DNA of 63,193 nucleotides, taken from assembly GCA_002077045.2 (NCBI GenBank), contig KZ111148.1, positions 543,601 to 606,793 of the forward strand, given 5' to 3'. Below are positions 24,301 to 33,298 of the stretch, in pieces. Origin of the DNA: Rachicladosporium sp. CCFEE 5018 (lineage: Eukaryota; Ascomycota; Dothideomycetes; Cladosporiales; Cladosporiaceae). A program made the translations under genes and the position numbers. How positions within the stretch are numbered: the stretch's first letter is position 1; every line of letters starts with the position of its first letter. Below the pieces are notes generated by a model. The model did not search any database. It was given only the letters and a program-made list of their open reading frames with translations, and was not told where the DNA came from.

Positions 24301-25234
24301 TGGCCCCGCCCCTGCACGCGAGCCTCGCAGGCAGTCTCTTGATGTTCAACGAGTAGCAACAGTCAGTCGGCCGTCCATGGACCAATCCCGACCTGCAGCT
24401 GGGCATGACCAGATCGCCCGCGATATCGACTTGAACCCGGGTCCAACCTGGTGGACTGCTGCCCAGCCCTTGCCACCTTCACTGCAAGCGCGCAATGGCA
24501 ACGACATTCTCAGTGAGAGCGAGGAGTCGAGCACTTCGAAACGTGGTGGTCGCACAACGATCAGCAAAGACATCTACGTCCTCTACCTAGACTACAGCCA
24601 GACGGTCATCACTGCACGCTACGACTCCCGCGACCCAACAGAAGGCGTCTCGCTCGAGCAACGCCACGAGCCACCGCCACCCAAGCTCCGTCAAGAACAG
24701 CTGGAAGCCTACCACCTCCGTTTCGGTGCCCGCATCGCTGAGCTTGCCTCTTCCCTCGGCAACAGCAAGAAAGACAGCCTGCTGGGTGACGGCAGCCCCT
24801 CCGCCCTCCCAACCGAACTCCTCAAATCCCTCCCCAACGCCCCTGAAGCCCTCCTCCCAATCGGCTCCCGCACCTATGGCGCAATGATCTACACCAACCT
24901 CGCCAACGCCAGCATAACCCAACACGACGAGATCCGCCCCGGCGACATCATCACCTTCCGCAACGCCAAGTTCGAAGGAAAGCACTCGGGTCCGATCCAC
25001 AGTAAGTATAAGCTAGACCTGGGGCCGGGGCATGTGGGCGTTGTGGGCGAGTGGGATGGGAGTAAGAAGAAGGTTAGGGTTTGGGAGCAGGGACTTGAGG
25101 GCGAGAAGGGGAAGAAGGGAAAGAAGGGTGTGGAGGTGGGGAGTTATCGGTTGGGGGATTTGAAGAGCGGGGAGGTGAGGGTTTGGAGGGTTGTGGGGAG
25201 GGAGTGGGTTGGGTGGGAGCAGGGAGGGAGTTGA
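21331..25234 (+). CDS. BBC1: BBC1-like SH3 actin-patch protein with AIM3/BBC1 C-terminal domain
   Basis: Exon 1 begins at 21331. The SH3 domain fills residues about 5-65 (KAIYEYTSQEADDLSF, WYEGEY, GIFPNNFVE). A very long Pro/Glu-rich linker follows, with many PPLPP-type SH3/profilin ligands, KERIAALQ motifs and a Met/Gly run (GGMGMPGMFGGM). The last 250 residues are the AIM3/BBC1 cysteine-proteinase-fold domain: DIYVLYLDYSQT, GSRTYGAMIY, RPGDIITFRNAKF, GPGHVGVVGEWD. The intron is either 23054-23270 (about 1228 residues) or 23198-23270 with a GTAAGT donor (48 residues longer); both keep frame and share acceptor and TACTAAC branch. In yeast Bbc1 dampens Las17/WASP-driven actin assembly at endocytic patches. 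Confidence 0.85.
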
Positions 25235-25851
25235 ACATGAGATCGTAGGCAGATCGCGTAAAGAAGCACGAAGGTGGTGTAGATAGGAGGGTATGAGGTA
25301 TTAATGCTAGGGTGTGCACTCTCGGGCCCACTAAAATTGGGTCACTGGGGGGTTTTGGATATGCTCGCGCGATGCCTGACGCTGCATGCGCGGTGCAGCT
25401 CCGTGATGGAGAATATCATTGTGCCTCGCGGCGCGACCTGCATGGTGCTGCATAGTAGGAAGGCGATCGATCTTGTACTGGTCTGTGCACTAGCGCTAGC
25501 TTCTTGTAAAGCTCCTGCATGAGGCCGACCTCGATGCAGCGGTACTATTGGACACTTGCTCGCTTCTGCTATGGGCGGCGTGCCTGGGACAGGAAACCCC
25601 GTTTCATCGTCTTGTGGACGGCCGCGGGCGGCGCGCCTTGCAGCGTTCTAGGCGTGTCAGCTGTATGGCTGCTTTGGCACCCGCGTCGAGATGCAGACGC
25701 GAGTCTTTCATTTCCATCGAAGGTACTTCAAGGTTGACATCTTGCAAAGTCTGCGTCACTATCGATCAAGACTTCGAGGATCATCATTAGCAGCAGTAGA
25801 AATAATCATTTCTGGAATTTCAGACAACGCGCAACGACACTCTACTTCGCA
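25235..25851. other. Intergenic region
   Basis: About 0.6 kb with no recognisable gene; promoter of the next C2H2 gene. Confidence 0.45.
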
Positions 25852-27636
25852 ATGGACTACGTCGAATCCCTCGATTTGGAGCCATCGATCACGTCACTCG
25901 ACTCGAGTCCCTCTTCGCAATCGAGCGTCGACATCGAAGCCTACTCCAACCTTGGAGCAGACTTCGATATCCAGACTTTCGACGTCGACGCCATGCTGAA
26001 TAACATTACACAGGGTGTCAATGCACACGTGGCGCAGGTCAACAGCATCCGTAAGCGGTTTGCGAAAGGCGCCAACAGCTTCCTGTGCCACAGCTGTGAC
26101 AGGCGCTTCGATCGCCGGTGCGACCTCAACAAGCATATCAAGCACAAGCACAAGCCGCCGCAACTTCAGTGTACCGACTGTCCGAAGACGTTCCGGTGGC
26201 CGAAGGATCTTCGGCGCCATATCTCAGCCATGCATAGTAGCTACACTCCCATTCCTTTCGTCGAGCCGCCCGCTTACAGCCCAGTGTCAAGTCCGCCGAC
26301 TCCATCGCTCGAGTTTCCGTCCTTCGAAGGTGAAGAAGCCCTTGACCCAGCCTTCGGGAGCAGAGCTCGCGCTCCAAGGTTCGAGTGGCCCGCTTGTAGC
26401 CCAGCATCAAGCTCCCCGACTCCATTGCTCGAGTTCCCACTCTTTGAAAGTGAAGAAGGCCTTGACTCAGCCTTCAGAGAGAGGGCTCGGGCTCCAGGAT
26501 TCTGGGAACTTGGGAAAGTGTTCCTCGTACTCTGGACTGAGCCAAAGTCCGAAACCCAGATGACCTCACATCACCAGGATGTGGATCTCGGGCGATTCGG
26601 TGAGAAGTTCTTGACTAAGACTAGACGTTTCGTAATTATTCGGAGTCACACGCACCCAGCTAGCGACGGCAGCGGAGATGTGCAACACATGACAGCGATA
26701 CCGATCCGGACATATGGAGGCCGTGGAGTTGGCGCCTGCTCCAGCCACGCAAGCCGAGCGGTTCTGGGTCATTATGTACGACCCGCGGCGTCTGACCCAG
26801 CAGTCCCCGAAGACAATCTCATGATCCTCGATGTGCAAACTGATCCTCGCACCGCTGCTCAGCAAGCTCGTACGCGATACAACGAAGCCCGCGCACGATA
26901 TGAAGAAGCCCGCGCGCAGTGGGAAGTAGCTTGCAGCCGGTACGCTGAGGAAATGCCACAGTGTGCTACTCAACATCATGCCGTCGCTCAAGATCACTCT
27001 CGCCAGTTGCTCATGCCTCAAGCCATGGATCCTAGTGATCGAGGGGCGAATGGCTCCGCTCACACGACGCCCTCGGCGTCTGCGCCCCCAGACCATTCGA
27101 AACCGTTCGGTTCAACTTGGCCGAGCCTGAACGTGAGAACCGCGCTCCAATCATACATATTTTATGCGTTGAGTCTTTCGCATGGTCCGCAGCCTCGAGA
27201 CCCAGCCAGACCCGGTCCGAGACCTCGTCGACGAGAAGCCTTGTGCCCAGGCTCCTCCATAGCGCAAGGCATCTCGGCACGCAAGAGCGCTGTGGAAGGT
27301 GTCGCGATTGTTGGTTCCTTCCGTCTTTTACAAGATGTGGTTGACCGATCTTGGGATGGGAGACGCAGCGACATGCGCGCCAAGCCGCCGCGTATCGACG
27401 AGGCTCAGGATTGCGACGATGGCTCGCTGAACAGTTACTGGAGTGTGGCAATTGCAGTTATCGCAACGCTTGTTGCTCAAGTATTATGGTACGTAGGCGT
27501 CGCTCCATGCCCTGCTCTCGGCCGTCACAGCGGTAGATCATCACCGAGCATCGATGTGCTCGTTATTGGCGCAAGGCACTGGCTGGATTTTTGCAGTGAT
27601 AGGAGACACTTTTCGGGTTGCTTCGGGCTCGGATGA
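25852..27636 (+). CDS. C2H2 zinc-finger protein, WPKDL family member 3
   Basis: A continuous frame of 594 residues. Two CX2CX12HX4H fingers lie at residues 79-100 (FDRRCDLNKH) and 107-128 (FRWPKDLRRH), much nearer the N-terminus than in members 1 and 2. Just after them come two tandem 40-residue units (26263-26382 and 26383-26502; core SPTPLLEFP...ARAPGF in the second). The rest contains an Arg/Glu-rich helix (YNEARARYEEARAQWE) and a hydrophobic stretch near the end (VAIAVIATLVAQVLWYVGVA). The part beyond about residue 220 has no family support, so an intron or a different 3' end is possible. Confidence 0.65.
   Translation: MDYVESLDLEPSITSLDSSPSSQSSVDIEAYSNLGADFDIQTFDVDAMLNNITQGVNAHVAQVNSIRKRFAKGANSFLCHSCDRRFDRRCDLNKHIKHKHKPPQLQCTDCPKTFRWPKDLRRHISAMHSSYTPIPFVEPPAYSPVSSPPTPSLEFPSFEGEEALDPAFGSRARAPRFEWPACSPASSSPTPLLEFPLFESEEGLDSAFRERARAPGFWELGKVFLVLWTEPKSETQMTSHHQDVDLGRFGEKFLTKTRRFVIIRSHTHPASDGSGDVQHMTAIPIRTYGGRGVGACSSHASRAVLGHYVRPAASDPAVPEDNLMILDVQTDPRTAAQQARTRYNEARARYEEARAQWEVACSRYAEEMPQCATQHHAVAQDHSRQLLMPQAMDPSDRGANGSAHTTPSASAPPDHSKPFGSTWPSLNVRTALQSYIFYALSLSHGPQPRDPARPGPRPRRREALCPGSSIAQGISARKSAVEGVAIVGSFRLLQDVVDRSWDGRRSDMRAKPPRIDEAQDCDDGSLNSYWSVAIAVIATLVAQVLWYVGVAPCPALGRHSGRSSPSIDVLVIGARHWLDFCSDRRHFSGCFGLG
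26263..26502 (+). repeat. Two-unit 120-bp in-frame tandem repeat
   Basis: Units start at 26263 and 26383, each 120 bp (40 codons), diverged mostly by substitutions with no length change. Confidence 0.85.
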
Positions 27637-29086
27637 TCTGAAACAGTATGGGAAGGACTTGTGGAAGTGGTAGGTCTCTTATCAAACTAGAGAATGTACC
27701 TATTCGCCATTCCACATCAGCGCCAAGGAGGGCACACACATTCCTGCTCACCACCATTGCTCATTTTGGAAAGAGTTTAGAGCTCTCTACGGATTGAACC
27801 ATGTTGGCTAGATCACACAGATGCTACGTGCATGCCAAAGTAAGCTCGGATTGCGCTGTGTCTGATAGTGCGTCCTCATTATTGTAGCTTAGGCACCTCA
27901 AGCCGTGACTGGAGATATACAAAGCCTTTCTCTTTCACATGTTATCTGCACTCACAACGCAACGAGTGAAGATTTAATAATTATGATACGAATGATCGAT
28001 CTCTATCGTTCTAGATACCCGGGATGCTGTTCCGATCATTCCAGACCTTGGCATCTCACGGCCGAGAAAATCGACTGCGAAACGCGGAGAGATTCCTGAT
28101 TGGCTGGCGCTATAGGTCTTCCGGCAATTGATAGTGTTGGGCATGCGGACGAGACGGGCCAGGTTACGGGTTTGCGAGGTCAGTGATAGGTGGACGTTTG
28201 TAGACAGTAACTCACTATCAGAAAGTATCCTCCTGCCTGCGCCTTCCTGTTGTCTCGAGTAAACTATGGCGTAGAGAAGGTACGGCCGTCTTGTACTTGC
28301 CTCGGCGGGAAGGTAGCGAGGGACTGGCGGCGCCAGGGTCCAACAACATAAGCGCCTACTTTTCGTGGCAAGTCAAAAAGCTAGCCACAGTGCATGAATC
28401 ATCTTGAAGACGGGCAGCCAGTGCAGCAGCCTCCGCAGGGCGCAAGCGGCCGTACGGAGCCGTGTCTCCCACGTGGAGAGATCTCACAAGACATTTCGTG
28501 GTAGCCGGAAGCTGTCGTGACTTTGCCTTCGCGGTACCTGCATATCGCGTTCAACGTCGAGGAAAAGTGATCCGATTACTTGTTGAATGCCACCAGAACT
28601 TCTGTGTGTGTCTTCCATCATTGTAGAGAACAGCATAACGATCGCGAGAGTCTGAGTAACACAGCGAGATATATTCCCAGATCATCGTCACCGGCAAAAG
28701 TCACCTAGCCCTCACCGCCGTCAAGCGAATATTGATGGACGGGCCAGACCGCGAGCTAATGGTGAACGTGGAGAGACGCTAGGGCGTCATCGGGGTCGTT
28801 GGGAAAAGACCCGCACTCGACGCACAATGCTGGAAAGTCACAGATACATATCAATCTTGCCACCTCTCCTCCTTCCTATCCTTCACCTACCACGCACCTA
28901 CCTCAGCACTACCACTCCTATACTGACCGTCGTCTTTCTTTACTTGCTTGCCGTGTGTTATATCTAGCACACATCAGCAGATACAATCCAGCATCTTACC
29001 GCCTGCAACACCCTGCGGCGAACCACAAACATCGACCCATTGACGAGTGCTACTGCATTTGCACCCCTCGTTACACCCTCACAGCC
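27637..29086. promoter_or_regulatory. Intergenic region and desaturase promoter/leader
   Basis: About 1.45 kb. The last 240 bases are pyrimidine-rich (for example around 28860-28930), typical of a strongly expressed fungal gene's leader. The reading frame is open upstream of the chosen start but has no conserved protein content. No other gene seen. Confidence 0.45.
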
Positions 29087-30538
29087 ATGCCTTCGCATCA
29101 GCCGACCGCCGGCATGATGGCCGTCGACCCGGCATATGTCTCAGAACAGCCGTCGGCCGCCAGCAAGCCCGCACCCAAGGAGCCCGTGAGGAACACGAAG
29201 TACGACCCGAAGAAGCCACACATCACAGAGACGCCAATGACGAAGAAGAACTGGTACAAGCACGTCAACTGGCTCAATGTTGTCCTCATTCTCGGCATTC
29301 CTCTCACAGGCCTCATCGCCGCATGGTGGACGCCACTATACTGGCAGACAGCTGTGTTCGCCGTTGCCTACTACTTCGCCACTGGGCTTGGTATCACAGC
29401 GGGCTACCACCGATTGTGGGCACACACATCCTACTCCGCAACCACACCACTAAAGATCTTCCTCGCTGCCGTTGGAGGTGGTGCTGTTGAAGGCTCCATC
29501 AGATGGTGGGCCAGAGACCACCGCGCTCACCACCGCTACACCGACACCGATAAAGACCCGTACAGTGTTCGCAAGGGTCTACTCTACTCTCACTTCGGCT
29601 GGATGCTCATGAAGCAGAACCCCAAGCGAATCGGCCGTACCGACATCTCCGATCTCAACGATGATTTCGTTGTCGTCTGGCAGCATAAGCACTATCTGAA
29701 GGTCGTCCTCTTCATGGGTCTGATCTTCCCGTCAATTGTCTGCGGTCTGCTCTGGCAGGACTGGCTTGGTGGTTTCATCTACGGCGGCATCCTCCGCATC
29801 TTCTTCGTCCAGCAAGCTACCTTCTGCGTCAACTCGCTCGCCCACTGGCTCGGTGATCAGCCATTTGACGACCGCAACTCTCCTCGCGACCACGTCATCA
29901 CTGCACTCGTCACTCTCGGTGAGGGTTACCACAACTTCCACCACGAGTTCCCCTCGGACTACCGTAACGCCATCGAGTGGCACCAGTATGACCCCACCAA
30001 GTGGTCGATCTGGGCATGGAAGCAAATGGGCCTCGCCTACGACCTGAAGCAGTTCCGCTCCAACGAAATCGAGAAGGGTCGTCTCCAACAGCTGCAGAAG
30101 AAGCTCGACCAGAAGCGCTCCAAGCTCGACTGGGGTGTGCCTCTCGAGCAGCTGCCAGTGATGGAGTGGGACGAGTACGTTGACCAGGCCAAGAACGGCC
30201 GTGGTCTCATCGCTGTCGCAGGTGTTGTCCACGATGTCACCGACTTCATTGCCGACCACCCCGGCGGAAAGGCCATGATCAAGTCCGGCCTCGGCAAGGA
30301 CGCCACCGCCATGTTCAACGGTGGCGTGTACCTGCACTCCAACGCCGCACACAACTTGCTCTCCACCATGCGTGTCGGTATCATCCGCGGCGGCATGGAG
30401 GTTGAGATCTGGAAGCGTGCACACGCCGAGGGCAAGGATACTGTCATGTCCAAGGACGCACACGGCAACAAGATCGTGCGCGCTGGGTCGCAGCCGACGA
30501 AGGTCTTTGATCCACCTGCTAGCGCCAACGCTGCATAG
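29087..30538 (+). CDS. OLE1: Delta-9 acyl-CoA desaturase with C-terminal cytochrome b5 domain
   Basis: A single exon of 483 residues from ATG 29087, chosen because the conserved protein begins there although the frame is open further upstream. It inserts a double bond at C9 of palmitoyl- and stearoyl-CoA in the ER membrane. All His boxes are present: HRLWAH, HRAHHRY and HNFHHE, plus NSLAHW. Hydrophobic pairs flank the boxes (WLNVVLILGIPLTGLIAAWW; VVLFMGLIFPSIVCGLLW). The cytochrome b5 domain at about residues 360-450 has the haem ligand HPGG and a second His in HSNAAH. Length is normal for fungal Ole1. Its 3' flank marks the left edge of the duplicated block. Confidence 0.95.
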   Translation: MPSHQPTAGMMAVDPAYVSEQPSAASKPAPKEPVRNTKYDPKKPHITETPMTKKNWYKHVNWLNVVLILGIPLTGLIAAWWTPLYWQTAVFAVAYYFATGLGITAGYHRLWAHTSYSATTPLKIFLAAVGGGAVEGSIRWWARDHRAHHRYTDTDKDPYSVRKGLLYSHFGWMLMKQNPKRIGRTDISDLNDDFVVVWQHKHYLKVVLFMGLIFPSIVCGLLWQDWLGGFIYGGILRIFFVQQATFCVNSLAHWLGDQPFDDRNSPRDHVITALVTLGEGYHNFHHEFPSDYRNAIEWHQYDPTKWSIWAWKQMGLAYDLKQFRSNEIEKGRLQQLQKKLDQKRSKLDWGVPLEQLPVMEWDEYVDQAKNGRGLIAVAGVVHDVTDFIADHPGGKAMIKSGLGKDATAMFNGGVYLHSNAAHNLLSTMRVGIIRGGMEVEIWKRAHAEGKDTVMSKDAHGNKIVRAGSQPTKVFDPPASANAA

Positions 30539-30963
30539 ATGTATGATGTTGGGAACGATTGGGATTCTTTGTGGATGCGTTATGAGCAGGCGTTGCTAGA
30601 TTGAGATGATATCGACATCACTTGGGCGGATGGGAGTTTCGAACACTCGCTGAGATGGCCCCATTGGGCTTTATGTAGACCGTTGTCCTTTGGAAGCGGT
30701 AATGATATGTAGAGCTGTACTTGATGCAGACCACAAACCTCTTGACCTGACTATTATTTCCCTTTCGGCATTTCTTTGATTTGTTCTCATCCTTGCGCTA
30801 CGTCGACCCTGACATTTGTATCATACTTGCCCGGAGGTAACCTCTAGAGTTGTAGCACGCAAGTACACATATCAACTTCGCCATAATCTATATCGACCAG
30901 GCGCTCAAGCTCGCTTCAGCCACAGTCCTCCATCGAGTATAATTCATCCACTGCTAATGTAAC
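30539..30963. other. Intergenic region containing the left edge of duplication copy A
   Basis: Desaturase 3' UTR and ARV1 promoter. The stretch 30711-30732 is the leftmost sequence I can match to copy B (48713-48734, one mismatch). Confidence 0.5.
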
Positions 30964-32059
30964 ATGCCCATCTGCATCCACTGCTGCCTTCCCTTGCCCT
31001 CTCTGTACACCACCCACAGCAAAGCGGATGACAAGTCTTTGGGCAAGGGCGTGAGACTGACGCAGTGCCCGCGATGCAAAGGGTTCGCGGACAAATACGT
31101 CGAACATGACTTTGTGGTGCTGTGTATTGATTTGGTGTTGATACGGCCTGAAGTAAGTCGATGGATCGACACTTGAGGTGGGAGAGGAGTTGTGAATCTG
31201 AGCGAGAACTGGACCTAGAAGGAATAAGGTGTGAAGGGCATTGGCTGACGGCGGGACAGGTCTACAGACATCTACTGTTCAATCGACTACGAGGCGAGGT
31301 TGACAAATTCAATGTAAGTCGCAGTACGCAATTGAGTGACCAAACGCCTTTACTGATATGGTCTGCTAGCCCTCCATCCTCCGCCTCTCCCTCCTCCTGC
31401 TCCTGTTCGACGTCTACCTAACCTGGGCCCGCATCGAGAAAGCCACGCCCACACCTTTGGCGCCTCCGCCAGGCCTCCTCCAAAACACAACTCTCTCGAC
31501 CCTTACCTCGCCTCCTCTGTCGAATAATCAGCATCACCCCCAGACCTTCCTCGCCACCCAACCAATCCTCTTCCAATACGCCTTCTTCCTGCTCCTCTGC
31601 GCCGTCGAAACAGCCTCCTTCCACCTCCCCATCCGGTTCCTGCTCTCCCTGCCCCACCCTCCAACCTCCACAAAATCCTGGCCAAGCAGACTCTACAACT
31701 TCCTCCTCCCCCACTACCCCCACCCCTCCCTAATCTCCACCGCCCTGCTCGTCTCGTCCTTCACGAAGCTCTTCCCGCTGCTGCTACTGGTCTGGAACTA
31801 CGACCTCCCTTCCTCAGCTTCAGCGGTGAGCTGGGCGGTGATCATTAATAATGTCGCGGCGCTGGAAATTTTGCTAGGGAGTGGGTATTTGAGGGCTATG
31901 GGGTTGTGTGCTGTGGGTGCTGTTTGTAGGGCTGGAGTTGGGTGGGGGATTTTGAGGATGGTTGGGGTGGGTGGGGGGATCGCGGCCGCGGGTGTGGTGG
32001 AGACGGGGGATGTGATTGAGATGGGGAGGAGGATTGCGGAGAGTGTAGGGTTTAGCTGA
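30964..32059 (+). CDS. ARV1: ARV1-like sterol homeostasis membrane protein (copy A)
   Basis: Exons 30964-31152, 31260-31313 and 31370-32059 give 310 residues; donors are GTAAGT and all phases fit. The N-terminal ARV1 homology domain has the zinc ribbon (CIHC near the start, CPRC in LTQCPRCKGFADKYVEHDF) followed by VYRHLLFNRL. The rest is polytopic: LRLSLLLLLFDVYLTW, YAFFLLLCAVETASF, LISTALLVSSFTKLFPLLLLVW, WAVIINNVAALEILLGSGYL and a Gly-rich final helix. Arv1 acts in the ER in sterol transport and GPI-precursor handling. The copy B gene at 48956 has identical exon lengths. Confidence 0.92.
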
Positions 32060-32254
32060 GTAGGCTCTTGTATGCATCGCAGATTTGAGCAGCCCAATGC
32101 CCTGTGACGAAACGCTTTGGCTGAATTCCGTGCAACTCATGCTCCGGCTCATATGCAGAATCAGAGTGTTATGCAATCGCTCTTGTACATGCTATACACA
32201 CTGCCTCGAACGCCACAAACGCCGATATGCCCATGCTCTGCCTCATAATGCTGC

Positions 32255-32966
32255 TCAGAACATGCTCCCGCCCTTGACAGGTCCATTTGTGTTTGGCATC
32301 CTCAAGTCGTTTCGTTGAGGCTGAATGAGAGGATGTAATTGAGTGAGGAATGTGACCGCTGTCTATTGTCAGTGACTTGCTGGTGGATCGTAAAGGAGAG
32401 AGCACAGCCATACCCCACATGAGCCAGCAGCTCCAGGCAGAGAGTATGAGTGTCGATCTCCAGACGCTGTTCGCAGAGTCAAGTCAGCAAAACCTCCCAC
32501 ATCATTACGAAGAACGCCATCAGACTTCCTCGTCTCCATCGTCCATGTCTCGCGCTTTTCCTCAAGCCGTGGAGCTCTCATTTGCGTTCGCCTCCGCCTC
32601 CTTCGTGACCCTCATGCCGCCTCTTTCTAACCCACTCCTCCCAATCCATCTCCGCCCGCTCATGCCTCTTCATGCACAACATCACCCTCCAACGACAATT
32701 CTGCGTTCTGCCATGCCCCGAGCGCCTCGCTCCGGGCGCCCAGATGACCTCATGTATCCAAGTCGATCGAGGAAAAGCAAACAACTCACGTCCTGTTCTC
32801 TCCCTTCGGTGCGAAGAACCACGATCCTGCAGTGAAGACGGCGACTACTATGACCGAGATGAGGAGACTCCAACTATGGTAAGCAGACCAGTCAGTGGCT
32901 GCGCTCAGGGTCTATAGAGCGGTTCATAAGGGTATGCTAAACGGAAGTATCGTACCCGTTCGCCAT
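32255..32966 (-). CDS. VMA9: V-ATPase subunit e (copy A)
   Basis: Four small exons: 32966-32956, 32873-32790, 32466-32414 and 32358-32255, giving 83 residues, the family's normal size. The first exon is only 11 nt (MANG). The protein reads MANGWSLLISV, an N-terminal membrane helix, WFFAPKGENRTVWRSTLIL (the signature PKGEN-x-WR segment), a second helix with CWLMWAVTFL, then QLHPLIQPQRNDLR. Vma9 is a two-helix subunit of the V-ATPase Vo sector, required for acidification of the vacuole. Introns are 82, 323 and 55 nt. Every junction is phase-consistent and preserved in copy B, where codon changes checked in the last exon are silent. Confidence 0.88.
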
Positions 32967-33298
32967 GGTAGTGAGACTTGAGAGGCTAGATCCGGGTGTA
33001 GTGAACGATCGGGAGTGTCTAGACGGTGGAGTGCGTGGCGGAGAGCTGAGTATGATACGGGCAAGCGAGGTGATGACGCTGTGAGGCGATTGAGGTGAAG
33101 CTACGAGCATCGGAGATACTTCGGCAATGCTTGAGTAGCTACGAGGATCGGTGAGAATGATCAACTGGCAATCCTATCTGCTACAGCCTTTTGGAGGCAA
33201 GATAGTGCTCTGCCCTACAACTCTGCGTCCTCTCATCCACCCAAAATCGCCTCCCAAACCCACACCATACTAAACCCCGTCCCCGTCTGAGGTCCGCA
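32967..33298. other. Intergenic region VMA9/RBM25-like (copy A)
   Basis: 332 bases: VMA9 promoter and 3' end of the RBM25-like gene, both on the minus strand. Nothing else seen. Confidence 0.45.

Noticed and set aside
28799..29086. Upstream extension of the desaturase frame by 96 codons
   Set aside because: The peptide is low-complexity, from a pyrimidine-rich leader; conserved protein starts at 29087.
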